Source: an uncultured Clostridia bacterium
GTDB taxonomy: Bacteria > Bacillota > Clostridia > UBA1381
Assembly: GCA_947631235.1 (NCBI GenBank)
Contig: CANRKO010000002.1
Span: forward strand, 1 to 64,000
DNA length: 64,000 bases
Direction of reading: 5' to 3'
Position numbers and translations under genes: made by a program. Within the stretch, counting starts at the first letter, position 1. Each line of letters starts with the position of its first letter. The notes under the pieces were generated by a model. The model was not told the DNA's origin. It did not search any database and saw only the letters and a program-made list of their open reading frames with translations. Positions 8,490 to 17,107 of the stretch are shown in pieces.

Positions 8490-9437
8490 ATGTATATAGG
8501 AATTGATTTGGGCGGCACGAACATAGCCGTCGGACTTGTGGACGACAGAGGAAAAATAATAAAAAAGGACAGCGCACCGACGCGCCGCGAGCGCGGCCAT
8601 GAGGAAATAGTGCGCGATATGGCGTCATTGGCGAGGTGCGTGACGCGTGAAAGCGGTCACAGCATGAGCGAGGTCAGGGCGATAGGCATAGGCAGTCCGG
8701 GAACGGTCGATAATTCGCGAGGCATGGTCGTGTACGCGAACAATCTCAAAATGGATCACGCGCCGATAGCCGCCGAAATGCGAAAATACTTCGACCTTCC
8801 CGTAAACCTCGAAAACGACGCGAACGCGGCGGCTTACGGCGAGTATATCGCGACGGGTAAAAACGCGTCGAGCTTTGTGTTTATGACGCTCGGCACGGGC
8901 GTGGGCGGCGGTATAATACTGGACGGCAAGATATACCGAGGATTTAACGGCGCGGGCGCGGAAATAGGTCACACGACAATAGTCATGGGCGGCAAAAGGT
9001 GCAGCTGCGGCAGACGCGGCTGCCTTGAAATGTACGCGTCCGTAACGGCGCTTAAAGCCATGACGGAGGAGTCGCGCAAAAGATACCCGCGTTCGCTCAT
9101 AAACGACTGGGCAAGGCGGCGCGGACACGTAAGCGGCAGAACGGCGTTCGAGTGCGCGAAGGAGGGCGACGAAGCGGCAAGGCTCGTTAAGGAGCAGTAT
9201 ATACGTTCCGTCGCGGTGGGCGTGTGCAATATGATAAACGTATTCCAGCCGGAGATTTTCGTTATAGGCGGCGGCATAAGCCGCGAGGGCGACGAGCTGC
9301 TTTTGCCGATACGCGAATATGTTGAAAAGAACGACTACAACAAACATATGCCGAAAACGGAAATACGAATAGCAAAGCTGTACAACGACGCGGGAATAAT
9401 CGGCGCGGCGCTGGCGGCAAAACAGGAGGACAAATGA
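8490..9437 (+). CDS. ROK-family glucokinase-type sugar kinase
   Basis: The 315-residue product has the N-terminal ATP-binding motif MYIGIDLGGTNIAVG, the sugar-binding region LENDANAAAYGE, GTGVGGGII, and the ROK zinc motif CSCGRRGCLE. These fit a ROK glucokinase phosphorylating glucose or a related hexose in the cytoplasm. The ATG at 8490 is preferred over 8451 because AAGGAG precedes it and the ROK domain begins exactly there. Its stop overlaps the GH88 start (ATGA), so the two are probably translationally coupled. That supports a role in feeding released sugars into metabolism. Confidence 0.88.
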   Translation: MYIGIDLGGTNIAVGLVDDRGKIIKKDSAPTRRERGHEEIVRDMASLARCVTRESGHSMSEVRAIGIGSPGTVDNSRGMVVYANNLKMDHAPIAAEMRKYFDLPVNLENDANAAAYGEYIATGKNASSFVFMTLGTGVGGGIILDGKIYRGFNGAGAEIGHTTIVMGGKRCSCGRRGCLEMYASVTALKAMTEESRKRYPRSLINDWARRRGHVSGRTAFECAKEGDEAARLVKEQYIRSVAVGVCNMINVFQPEIFVIGGGISREGDELLLPIREYVEKNDYNKHMPKTEIRIAKLYNDAGIIGAALAAKQEDK

Positions 9438-10564
9438 TGTATAATTTAAGCGACACAGACAGAGCGTGGGTAAACGAAACGTGGGAAAAGCTTGACAAAA
9501 AGCTTAAAACAGTGAGCGAGCGCAGCAGAAACAAAATACCGTACACCGCCGTGAATGGAGTGCATAACGATATGGCGAAAGAGGACGTTACGTGGTGGAC
9601 GAACGGTTTCTGGGCGGGGCTTATGTGGCTCATGTACGTTGACACGCGTGACGGGCGTTACAGGGAAACGGCTGAAAGAGCCGAGCAGCTCCTTGACGCG
9701 GCGTTTGACGAGTACGACAAGCTGCACCACGACGTGGGCTTTATGTGGCTTTTGTCGAGCGGCGCGAACTACCGCATTACGGGCAACAAAAAGTCGCGGC
9801 TGCGTGTTTTGTACGCGGCTGACACGCTCATGGCGCGATACAACGCCGAGGGAAAATTCATACGCTCGTGGAACGGTGACGACAACAAGGGCTGGGTCAT
9901 TATCGACAGCATGATGAATATACCGCTTTTGTATATGTCGGGCGCGGAGCATGACGACCCGCGCTACCGCTACGTCGCCGAGAACCACGCAGATACGCTT
10001 TTGAGAACGCATATCCGCGACGACGGCTCGGTGAACCACATCGTAAATCTCGACCTTAAAACGGGCGAGGTAATAGAGAGTATCGGCGGTCAGGGCTATA
10101 AAACGGGCTCGTCCTGGTCGCGCGGTCAAAGCTGGGCTGTGTACGGCTACGTTTTGAGCTATATCCGCACCGGTAAACAAATATATCTCGATACCGCGAA
10201 AAAGGTCGCGCATTATTTTATCGCGGCTGTCGCGGCGACGGACTACGTGCCGCGCTCGGACTTCCGCGCCCCGGACGAGACGATAATCGACACGACGGCG
10301 GGAGCGTGCGCCGCGTGCGGACTTATAGAGATAGCGAACAACGTCGGCGAGTACGAGAGGAAAATGTACCTTGACGCGGCTCTTAAAATACTTAAATCAC
10401 TTGAAAAATACTGCGATTTTACCGATGATAACGACTCCGTTCTTCAAATGGGAACGGAGGCGTATCCGCGTGAGCGCGGCAGACACATACCGATAATATA
10501 CGGCGACTACTTCTTTGCCGAGGCGCTTTACAAGCTGCGCGGTAACGATTTGCTTTTCTGGTAA
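9434..10564 (+). CDS. GH88 unsaturated uronyl hydrolase
   Basis: The 376-residue protein has no signal peptide, so it is probably cytoplasmic. It matches the unsaturated glucuronyl hydrolase fold of GH88: WWTNGFWAGLMWL, HHDVGFMWL with Asp100, and GWVIIDSMMN with Asp158, the two aspartates known to be needed in this family. SWSRGQSWAVYGY and PRERGRHIPIIYGDYFF are further family blocks. The enzyme hydrates and releases the 4,5-unsaturated uronic acid left on oligosaccharides by a polysaccharide lyase. That fits the rhamnogalacturonan lyase at 17108-20374. Confidence 0.88.
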   Translation: MMYNLSDTDRAWVNETWEKLDKKLKTVSERSRNKIPYTAVNGVHNDMAKEDVTWWTNGFWAGLMWLMYVDTRDGRYRETAERAEQLLDAAFDEYDKLHHDVGFMWLLSSGANYRITGNKKSRLRVLYAADTLMARYNAEGKFIRSWNGDDNKGWVIIDSMMNIPLLYMSGAEHDDPRYRYVAENHADTLLRTHIRDDGSVNHIVNLDLKTGEVIESIGGQGYKTGSSWSRGQSWAVYGYVLSYIRTGKQIYLDTAKKVAHYFIAAVAATDYVPRSDFRAPDETIIDTTAGACAACGLIEIANNVGEYERKMYLDAALKILKSLEKYCDFTDDNDSVLQMGTEAYPRERGRHIPIIYGDYFFAEALYKLRGNDLLFW

Positions 10565-10585
10565 TTCACGGACGGGGGCGGGACA

Positions 10586-12106
10586 ATGGAAAGAACATAT
10601 ATAGCGATAGATTTAAAATCGTTCTACGCCTCCGCGGAGTGCGCCGAGCGCGGGCTTGACCCGCTGAAAACAAACCTCGTCGTCGCGGACGAGAGCCGCA
10701 CCGAAAAGACGATATGTCTCGCGGTGTCGCCGTCGCTGAAAGCCTACGGAATACCGGGCAGAGCGCGGCTTTTCGAGGTTGTGTCCAAGGTTAAGGAAGT
10801 AAACGCTAAACGCCTTAAATCCGCGCCCGACGGCGCGTTTAAGGGCGAGTCGTTCGACGATACGGAGCTTAAAAACGACGCGTCGCTTGCCGTGTCGTAC
10901 ATTACTGCTGTGCCGCGTATGGCGCTTTATATGGAGTACAGCAAACGCATATACGGCATATATATGCGGTTTTTCGCGCCGGAGGATATTATAGTGTACT
11001 CGGTGGACGAGGTTTTTATCGACGTCACGTCCTACCTCAATACGTACGCGCTGTCGCCGCGCGACCTGACGGTAAAGGTCGTGCGCGAGGTGCTTAAAGC
11101 CACGGGCATAACCGCCACGGCGGGTATCGGCACAAATCTTTATCTCGCGAAGGTCGCGATGGATATTGTGGCTAAGCATATCGAACCCGACAGCGACGGC
11201 GTGAGGATTGCCGAGCTTGACGAGATGTCGTACCGCCGCATATTGTGGGAACACCGACCGATAACCGATTTCTGGCGCGTCGGCAGGGGTTACGCGCGTA
11301 AACTCGAAAAAAACGGTATGTACACCATGGGCGACGTGGCGCGATGCTCAATAGGCAAGCCGAACGAATTTTACAACGAGGACTTACTGTACAAGCTGTT
11401 CGGCGTGAACGCGGAACTGCTTATCGACCACGCGTGGGGCTGGGAACCTTGCACCGTTGAGGACGTGCGGGCGTACGAACCCGAAAATCACTCCGTCGGT
11501 TCGGGACAGGTACTTCACTGCCCGTACGACGCGGAAAAGGGCAGACTCATCGTGCGTGAAATGGCTGATTTGCTCGTACTCGATTTGGTGGACAAGCGGC
11601 TCGTGACAGACCGAATGGTACTGACCGTGGGCTACGACATCGAGAACCTCTCGACCGACGAAAAACGCCGCGCATACAAGGGCGAGGTCACGACCGACCG
11701 CTACGGCAGAAAAGTGCCGAAACACGCGCACGGCACGGTAAATCTCGGCTGTAAAACGTCATTGACGCGGCTCATCACCGACGCGGTCATGGAATTATAC
11801 GATAGGATAATCAACCCGAAATTCCTCATAAGGCGCGTGAACCTTGTCGCGGAGCGCGTCGTGAGCGAGGACAGTCTGCCGCCCAAGAAGGAGTACGAGC
11901 AGCTTGACCTTTTCACCGATTACGGCGAGGAGGACAAAAAGCGCGAGGCGGAAAAACGCGCCGAGATAAAAGAGAAAAATATGCAGCACGCGCTGCTGGA
12001 CATAAAGAAAAAGTACGGCAAAAACGCCGTCATAAAGGGTATGAATTTGGAGGAAGGCGGCACAGCCATAGACCGGAACAGGCAGATAGGAGGTCATAAG
12101 GCGTGA
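10586..12106 (+). CDS. Y-family DNA polymerase (UmuC/UvrX-like)
   Basis: The 506-residue product starts with the catalytic block AIDLKSFYASAEC and contains VYSVDEVFIDVT with the acidic active-site residues. It then has the helix-hairpin-helix region (TAGIGTNLYLAKVAMDIVAK) and a little-finger region. Its divergent palm insert and length resemble the UvrX/UmuC group rather than short DinB. It would copy damaged DNA. The YolD-like gene overlaps its stop (GTGA), the same pairing as uvrX-yolD in Bacillus. No LexA box was recognised in the short upstream gap. Confidence 0.87.
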   Translation: MERTYIAIDLKSFYASAECAERGLDPLKTNLVVADESRTEKTICLAVSPSLKAYGIPGRARLFEVVSKVKEVNAKRLKSAPDGAFKGESFDDTELKNDASLAVSYITAVPRMALYMEYSKRIYGIYMRFFAPEDIIVYSVDEVFIDVTSYLNTYALSPRDLTVKVVREVLKATGITATAGIGTNLYLAKVAMDIVAKHIEPDSDGVRIAELDEMSYRRILWEHRPITDFWRVGRGYARKLEKNGMYTMGDVARCSIGKPNEFYNEDLLYKLFGVNAELLIDHAWGWEPCTVEDVRAYEPENHSVGSGQVLHCPYDAEKGRLIVREMADLLVLDLVDKRLVTDRMVLTVGYDIENLSTDEKRRAYKGEVTTDRYGRKVPKHAHGTVNLGCKTSLTRLITDAVMELYDRIINPKFLIRRVNLVAERVVSEDSLPPKKEYEQLDLFTDYGEEDKKREAEKRAEIKEKNMQHALLDIKKKYGKNAVIKGMNLEEGGTAIDRNRQIGGHKA

Positions 12107-12510
12107 GATACGATGATATAATAAACCTCCCTCACCACGTCTCAAAAAAGCACGCGCATATGTCGATGGTTGACAGGGCGGCGCAGTTTTCGCCGTTTAT
12201 GGCGCTTGTGGGCTTTGACGGAGAGGTCAGCGAGATGCAGCGGCTCACCGATAAAAAAACGGAGCTTTCGGAGAGTGAAAAAGAGGTCATAAACGAAAAG
12301 CTAATGCTGCTCGCCGAAAATATACGCGAAAAGCCGTATGCCGCGATAACGTACTTCGTACCGGACGGCAAAAAGGCGGGCGGCGCGTACGTGACCGCCG
12401 AAGGTCGGATAAAACGCGTAAACGAATATGAAAAAAGCGTGACAATGGCTGACGGACGTGTTATAATAATGGAAGATATTGCGGATATTAAGTTGAGTGA
12501 AAGGAGATAA
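12103..12510 (+). CDS. YolD-like protein
   Basis: The 135-residue protein has the YolD family features HVSKKHAHMSMVDRAAQFSPF and LVGFDGEVSEMQRLT, and a beta-rich C-terminus (AITYFVPDGKKAGGAYVTAE). YolD-like proteins accompany Y-family polymerases in Firmicutes and are thought to modulate them. Translation begins with GTG inside the polymerase stop region, behind AGGAGG, giving tight coupling. Confidence 0.85.
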   Translation: MRYDDIINLPHHVSKKHAHMSMVDRAAQFSPFMALVGFDGEVSEMQRLTDKKTELSESEKEVINEKLMLLAENIREKPYAAITYFVPDGKKAGGAYVTAEGRIKRVNEYEKSVTMADGRVIIMEDIADIKLSERR

Positions 12511-12512
12511 TT

Positions 12513-13379
12513 ATGAGCGCAAAGGTTTACTTTTCAAAAAATATAACGCCCGACGAGGTTATACGGCTGTACAACGCGGTCGGCAAGGAGCTTACGGGCA
12601 AGGTCGCCGTGAAGATCCACTCCGGCGAGGAGGGCAATCAAAATTTCTTAAAGCCCGATTTCTGGAAGGGAATAGTTGACGTTGTAAAGGGTACTGCCGT
12701 TGAGTGCAACACCGCTTACGACGGCGCGAGAAACACCACGCCGAAACATTTAAAGCTTATCAAAAAGCACGGCTGGGAGGATTATTTCGACTTTGATTTA
12801 ATGGACGCCGAGGGTCCCGACGCGGAGATACCCGTCGAAAACGGCGCGAGAATGAAGAAGGATATAGTCGGCAAAAATCTTTTAAATTACGACTCAATGC
12901 TTGTGCTTGCACACTTTAAGGGTCACCCGATGGGCGGTTTCGGCGGCTCGCTCAAACAGCTTGCGATAGGCTGCGCGTCGTCGAAGGGTAAAAATCTTAT
13001 CCACGGCGGCGGGGATCTAAGCAAGGCGTGGATATGCGGACAGGACGAATTTTTAGAGGCTATGGCAGACGCGGCGTGCGCCGTCGCAAAGCATTTTAAC
13101 GGAAATATCGTGTATATAAACGTGATGAAAAATCTGTCGGTTGACTGCGACTGCTGCGCCGTGGCGGAGGATCCGTGCATGAAGGATATAGGCATACTCG
13201 CGTCCGACGACCCGATAGCGATAGACAAGGCGTGTCTCGATTTGATTTACGCCGCGAAGGACGACCCCGGTCAGGCGCATTTTCTCGAAAGAGTGGAGAG
13301 CAAAAACGGCGCTCACACAATTGAAGCGGCGGCAAAGCTCGGTTTCGGCACGACCGATTACGAGCTTGTCGAGATTTAA
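12513..13379 (+). CDS. DUF362-domain protein
   Basis: The 288-residue protein is a DUF362 family member: VAVKIHSGEEGNQNFLKP, LLNYDSMLVLAHFKGHPMGG, and a C-terminal cysteine region (CDCCAVAEDPCMKDIGILAS) ending in DDPIAIDKACLDL. Many relatives carry an extra 2x[4Fe-4S] ferredoxin domain; this short form lacks it. The function is not established; a redox or metal-cluster role is usually assumed. It follows yolD closely but is probably unrelated in function. An intrinsic terminator follows. Confidence 0.8.
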   Translation: MSAKVYFSKNITPDEVIRLYNAVGKELTGKVAVKIHSGEEGNQNFLKPDFWKGIVDVVKGTAVECNTAYDGARNTTPKHLKLIKKHGWEDYFDFDLMDAEGPDAEIPVENGARMKKDIVGKNLLNYDSMLVLAHFKGHPMGGFGGSLKQLAIGCASSKGKNLIHGGGDLSKAWICGQDEFLEAMADAACAVAKHFNGNIVYINVMKNLSVDCDCCAVAEDPCMKDIGILASDDPIAIDKACLDLIYAAKDDPGQAHFLERVESKNGAHTIEAAAKLGFGTTDYELVEI

Positions 13380-13395
13380 TTTAAAGCGGTTTTAA

Positions 13396-13444
13396 GAGAA
13401 AAATCGGCGTATGAAAAATTTTTCAAAAACCGATTTTTTTCTCT
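13396..13444 (+). terminator. Terminator after the DUF362 gene
   Basis: GAGAAAAATCGG pairs almost completely with CCGATTTTTTTCTC, giving a long A/T-flanked stem with a T7 run. Confidence 0.75.
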
Positions 13445-13472
13445 TGACAACCCCGTTTTTTTGTGGTATTAT
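13444..13472 (+). promoter_or_regulatory. Promoter of tRNA-Glu
   Basis: Consensus TTGACA (13444-13449) and TATTAT (13467-13472) with a 17-bp spacer lie 14 bp upstream of the tRNA. Confidence 0.85.
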
Positions 13473-13485
13473 ATACAAGCTGTAC

Positions 13486-13560
13486 GGCTCGTTGGTCAAG
13501 CGGTTAAGACTCCGGCCTCTCACGCCGGCAACGCGGGTTCGATTCCCGCACGAGTCACCA
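13486..13560 (+). tRNA. tRNA-Glu (anticodon CTC)
   Basis: The cloverleaf is complete: acceptor GGCTCGT/ACGAGTC, anticodon stem CCGGC/GCCGG around loop CTCTCAC (anticodon CTC), T-arm GGGTTCGATTCCC, and an encoded CCA. It reads GAG codons. A strong promoter precedes it and an intrinsic terminator follows, so it is a single-gene unit. Confidence 0.93.
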
Positions 13561-13563
13561 AAA

Positions 13564-13589
13564 CCCGACACGAAGGTGTCGGGTTTTTT
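13564..13589 (+). terminator. Terminator of tRNA-Glu
   Basis: CCCGACAC and GTGTCGGG form an 8-bp stem with loop GAAG, followed by six T. Confidence 0.88.
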
Positions 13590-13600
13590 GTATACCGTTC

Positions 13601-13615
13601 TCAACCGTCGGTTGA
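13601..13615. promoter_or_regulatory. Palindromic site upstream of the first XRE-TPR gene
   Basis: TCAACCGTCGGTTGA is a perfect 7-bp inverted repeat around one base. Its twin with a C at the centre stands at 14814-14828, in the same position relative to the next promoter (24 and 22 bp upstream of the -35). Confidence 0.65.
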
Positions 13616-13638
13616 CAAAAAACTAACCGAATAATTCA

Positions 13639-13667
13639 TTGTGTCTTGCACGTTACGATGCTATAAT
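13639..13667 (+). promoter_or_regulatory. Promoter of the first XRE-TPR regulator
   Basis: TTGTGT (13639-13644), 17-bp spacer, TATAAT (13662-13667). The -35 is weak, which suits an activator-dependent or tightly controlled promoter. Confidence 0.6.
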
Positions 13668-13713
13668 ACACTTAATAACAGCGCTGTTAAATAAATTCAA
13701 AGGAGCGGTTACA

Positions 13714-14808
13714 ATGAATATAGGTGCAAGAATTAAGGAGTTAAGAATCGAGCAGAAAATAACGCAGGACAGATTATCGGAATATTTGGGTATATCGCCG
13801 CAGGCGGTTTCAAAGTGGGAAAACGGCACGTCTATGCCGGACATTACGGCGTTGCCTATGCTTGCGGAAATATTTAATGTTACCGCAGACTATCTGCTCG
13901 GCATAGAATACGACGTCCGCGACAGCAAGACCGAGGAGTACCGCAGGAAGTACCGAGAGCTGCAAATAAAAGGCGATAACAAAGGCAGATGTGAACTTAT
14001 GAGAAAAGCCCTCGCTGAATATCCGAGGAACTACGAATTTATGAATAATCTCGCGCGCAGTCTGCCGCACGTTACCGACAAGCCGGAGAATCATCGGGAA
14101 ATAATCGAGCTCTGCAAGCGAATTATCGCAGGCTGCCGTGACGATTCAATCAGATTTTCGGCAATTCAGACCATATGCAGAGCGTACAGCTATATCGGCG
14201 AGGACGAAAAGGCAGCGGAATACGCGCGTATGCTGCCGCCGCGCAAATACGCGAGAGAGGATACTCTTGCGTGGATCACGAAGGGTGAAAATAAAGCTAT
14301 GATCATCCAGAGCAACACATTGGATTTGCTTATGGAGCTGGGCGGCTATATGATAAGCAGAAGTGGTCATCATATGGGTATGGGCAATTTTGAACTGTCA
14401 TTTGACGATGAGCTGACGGTATATAATACTGTGCTCTCGCTTTTGAAGCTGCCGTTCAAAGACGAAAATTATTATTTGATTAACGGAAAATTAGCGCATG
14501 TGTACCGCTACATGGCGGGCTTATATGCCCGAAACGCGGACAGCGAAAACGCTATGAAGTGCTTAAGGCTGGCGGAGCGTCATGCCGATGATTTTGAAAC
14601 CAACAAGAACAAGGGATTAAAGTACACTTCTGTATTCTTCGACAAGCTGCAATTCGAGTTTACGGGAACGCGCCACGGCGACAACAATGAATATGAGCGT
14701 CTTTTGAGAAATCTCCGTCAGCGGCGTTGCTTTGATTGTATGCGTGACAGCGAGGAATTTAAGGCGTTTGAAAAAGAACTTGAAGAAAAAGCCAACTCAG
14801 CGCAGTAA
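13714..14808 (+). CDS. XRE-family regulator with TPR-like C-terminus (first copy)
   Basis: The 364-residue protein has an N-terminal helix-turn-helix (IGARIKELRIEQKITQDRLS ... SPQAVSKWENGTSMPD) and a helical, TPR-like remainder (about residues 90-350). This architecture is typical of regulators that sense a peptide or small molecule through the TPR part. The ATG at 13714 follows AAAGGAG and opens the HTH domain. Its nearest relative is the next gene, and both carry the same palindrome upstream. No exported peptide gene was found next to them. Confidence 0.82.
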   Translation: MNIGARIKELRIEQKITQDRLSEYLGISPQAVSKWENGTSMPDITALPMLAEIFNVTADYLLGIEYDVRDSKTEEYRRKYRELQIKGDNKGRCELMRKALAEYPRNYEFMNNLARSLPHVTDKPENHREIIELCKRIIAGCRDDSIRFSAIQTICRAYSYIGEDEKAAEYARMLPPRKYAREDTLAWITKGENKAMIIQSNTLDLLMELGGYMISRSGHHMGMGNFELSFDDELTVYNTVLSLLKLPFKDENYYLINGKLAHVYRYMAGLYARNADSENAMKCLRLAERHADDFETNKNKGLKYTSVFFDKLQFEFTGTRHGDNNEYERLLRNLRQRRCFDCMRDSEEFKAFEKELEEKANSAQ

Positions 14809-14813
14809 AATTC

Positions 14814-14828
14814 TCAACCGCCGGTTGA
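14814..14828. promoter_or_regulatory. Palindromic site upstream of the second XRE-TPR gene
   Basis: TCAACCGCCGGTTGA matches 13601-13615 except for its central base. It begins 6 bp after the stop of the first regulator and ends 22 bp before the -35 at 14850. Confidence 0.65.
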
Positions 14829-14849
14829 AAATGCTCGTTTGCGCGGTTA

Positions 14850-14878
14850 TTGACGCGTATGGCGTGAACGGATATAAT
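14850..14878 (+). promoter_or_regulatory. Promoter of the second XRE-TPR regulator
   Basis: TTGACG (14850-14855), 17-bp spacer, TATAAT (14873-14878). Confidence 0.75.
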
Positions 14879-14921
14879 AATTTCAGAAAAGCGCTTTTAC
14901 TTAATTTTAAGAGGTGATTTT

Positions 14922-15722
14922 ATGGAATTACAAATAGGAAACAGAATACGCGAGTTGCGTAAAGCAAGCGGTATGACGCAGGAACAACTGGCGGAGTTGA
15001 TAGGAATTTCATTTCAAGCGGTCAGCAAGTGGGAAAACAATATTGCCCTGCCGGATATTTCGCTTGTGCCGACGCTTGCACGGATTTTCGGAGTAACAAC
15101 CGATGAGATTTTCGCGTACAATCTTGTGGAAATGCGTGAGGAAATAGAGAGATATGTCAACGAGGCGGCAAAGCTGCGCGAGAGCAATCCAAACGAAGGA
15201 CGGCGTATATTGGAGGAAGGATTGCAGAAATATCCCGATAACGATATACTTCTGAACAATCTGCTGTATGTGATTGATTATTCACAAAATCCCGACGAAA
15301 CCATACGTGCGGCAAGTCGTCTTATCGACAAAACAGCCGAAAGCGATATTCGCTATGACGCGCTGAGATTTCTGGCGTACGCGTACAATGCAAAGGGTGA
15401 CACGGACAGCGCGGTAAAGGCATTGGAGCAAATCCCCGAAATATATTTTTCAAAGCTGTCGGAGATGGCGTTTATAATGCAAGGTAAGGCAAAATTCACC
15501 GCCGCCGAAAAACAGAAATGGTTGTCATTTGAAACGCTTTTGCAGATGATGCAAAAAATAACGGAATGTTACAAAGCCGAAGGCAAATCCGCTGCTGCCG
15601 CCGCCGAAATTAAACGCGCTCTCGCGCTCATAAAGACTATGGACGGAGAAGAAAAAATACAGAATTTTTCGCATTACGCCGCGTCTTTTGAAAGTGAACT
15701 GCAGCGGATAACGGAAGAATAA
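14922..15722 (+). CDS. XRE-family regulator with TPR-like C-terminus (second copy)
   Basis: The 266-residue paralogue of the preceding gene has HTH ELQIGNRIRELRKASGMTQE and SFQAVSKWENNIALPDIS, then a shorter helical region with TPR-like pairs (about residues 70-260). The start follows AAGAGGTG. It has its own promoter and the same upstream palindrome as its neighbour, suggesting that the two came from a duplication that included the control region. Targets beyond the pair cannot be told from the window. Confidence 0.82.
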   Translation: MELQIGNRIRELRKASGMTQEQLAELIGISFQAVSKWENNIALPDISLVPTLARIFGVTTDEIFAYNLVEMREEIERYVNEAAKLRESNPNEGRRILEEGLQKYPDNDILLNNLLYVIDYSQNPDETIRAASRLIDKTAESDIRYDALRFLAYAYNAKGDTDSAVKALEQIPEIYFSKLSEMAFIMQGKAKFTAAEKQKWLSFETLLQMMQKITECYKAEGKSAAAAAEIKRALALIKTMDGEEKIQNFSHYAASFESELQRITEE

Positions 15723-15773
15723 AAAGGGCTGCCGCCGATGAACATTAAATGCTCGCCGGCGGCAACCCCTTTA
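15723..15773. terminator. Bidirectional terminator between the XRE gene and glyA
   Basis: AAAGGGCTGCCGCCG pairs with CGGCGGCAACCCCTTT around an 18-base loop, with A/T tracts on both sides. Confidence 0.8.
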
Positions 15774-15785
15774 ATTTTACGTAAA

Positions 15786-17027
15786 TTACTTATACAGCGG
15801 ATATTTATCGCAAAGAGCCTTAACTCTTGCTCTTACCTCATCCTTTGTACCCTCAAAGTCCTTTATGGTCATGGCGATAAGCTTACCTATCTCGACCATA
15901 TCGTCCTCCTTAAAGCCGCGTGACGTTGACGCGGGAGTGCCTATCCTGAGACCGCTCGTAATGAACGGACTTTTCGTATCGAACGGGATAGCGTTCTTGT
16001 TGACGGTAATACCGACCTCGTCGAGCATATGCTCCGCGTCCTTACCGGTAACGCCGGTGTCGGTGAGATCCAAGAGCATGAGGTGGTTGTCCGTACCGCC
16101 CGAAACAAGCTTAAAACCCTCGTCCTGCAGCGTTTTCGCGAGAACGGCGGCGTTCTTTACGACCTGCTTAGCGTACTCCTTAAAACTCGGCTCAAGCGCT
16201 TCCTTAAAGCATACAGCCTTTGCCGCGATAGTGTGCATCAGGGGACCGCCCTGGATACCGGGGAATATAGCCTTGTTGATTTTCTTCGCAAGCTCCTCGT
16301 CGTTTGTGAGGATAAGACCACCTCTGGGACCGCGCAGCGTCTTGTGCGTGGTCGTCGTAACAACGTCCGCGTACGGCATCGGCGAGGGATGCTCGCCCGC
16401 CGCGACAAGACCGGCGATGTGCGCCATGTCGACCATGAAATACGCGCCGACTTCCTTCGCGATTTCGGCGAACTTCTCAAAGTCGATAACTCTCGGGTAC
16501 GCGCTCGCGCCCGCGAGAATAAGCCTGGGTTTATGCTCCAAAGCAAGCTTACGAACCTCGTCGTAATCTATCGTGTTCGTGTCCTCGGTAACGCCGTAGG
16601 GAACAATGTTAAAATACTTACCCGACATATTTACCGGCGAGCCGTGACTCAAATGACCGCCGTGCGCGAGACTCATCGAAAGAACCGTGTCGCCGGGCGT
16701 AAGCAGTGCGAAGAACACAGCCATATTAGCCTGCGCGCCGCTGTGCGCCTGCACGTTCGCGTAACCCGCATTAAACAGCTTTTTTGCCCTCTCAATCGCG
16801 AGCGTCTCGACAACGTCAACGTACTCGCAGCCGCCGTAGTAACGCTTGCCGGGGTAACCCTCCGCGTACTTGTTTGTCAGCGGCGAGCCGTTAGCTTCCA
16901 TGATACGCTCCGAAACAAAGTTTTCCGACGCTATAAGCTCGATTTTATTGTTCTGACGATTTGTCTCGTCCTGGATAGCCGCGTAAACCTCGGGGTCAAA
17001 CGACTTCATCTTCTCGTATTTTTCCAT
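15786..17027 (-). CDS. glyA: Serine hydroxymethyltransferase
   Basis: The 413-residue enzyme has the usual family length and motifs. The PLP-binding lysine lies in [14 protein letters not shown] (Lys229), preceded by [20 protein letters not shown], and the N-terminus holds LIASENFVS. It converts serine and tetrahydrofolate to glycine and methylene-tetrahydrofolate in the cytoplasm. The start at 17027 is preferred over 17057 because the promoter at 17063-17091 would start transcription at about 17056, leaving no ribosome site for the upstream ATG, while AAAGGAAAC precedes the chosen one. Confidence 0.95.
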   Translation of the reverse strand: MEKYEKMKSFDPEVYAAIQDETNRQNNKIELIASENFVSERIMEANGSPLTNKYAEGYPGKRYYGGCEYVDVVETLAIERAKKLFNAGYANVQAHSGAQANMAVFFALLTPGDTVLSMSLAHGGHLSHGSPVNMSGKYFNIVPYGVTEDTNTIDYDEVRKLALEHKPRLILAGASAYPRVIDFEKFAEIAKEVGAYFMVDMAHIAGLVAAGEHPSPMPYADVVTTTTHKTLRGPRGGLILTNDEELAKKINKAIFPGIQGGPLMHTIAAKAVCFKEALEPSFKEYAKQVVKNAAVLAKTLQDEGFKLVSGGTDNHLMLLDLTDTGVTGKDAEHMLDEVGITVNKNAIPFDTKSPFITSGLRIGTPASTSRGFKEDDMVEIGKLIAMTIKDFEGTKDEVRARVKALCDKYPLYK

Positions 17028-17062
17028 ATTTGTGTTTCCTTTCTGAATATTACTCATGCTAC

Positions 17063-17091
17063 ATTATATAGTGTATCGCGCAAAAGTGCAA
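17063..17091 (-). promoter_or_regulatory. Promoter of glyA
   Basis: On the minus strand TTGCAC (17086-17091), 17-bp spacer, TATAAT (17063-17068). It sits between the rhamnogalacturonan lyase stop and glyA, giving glyA its own start site. Confidence 0.75.
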
Positions 17092-17107
17092 GAGTTTTGT
17101 CGCATTT

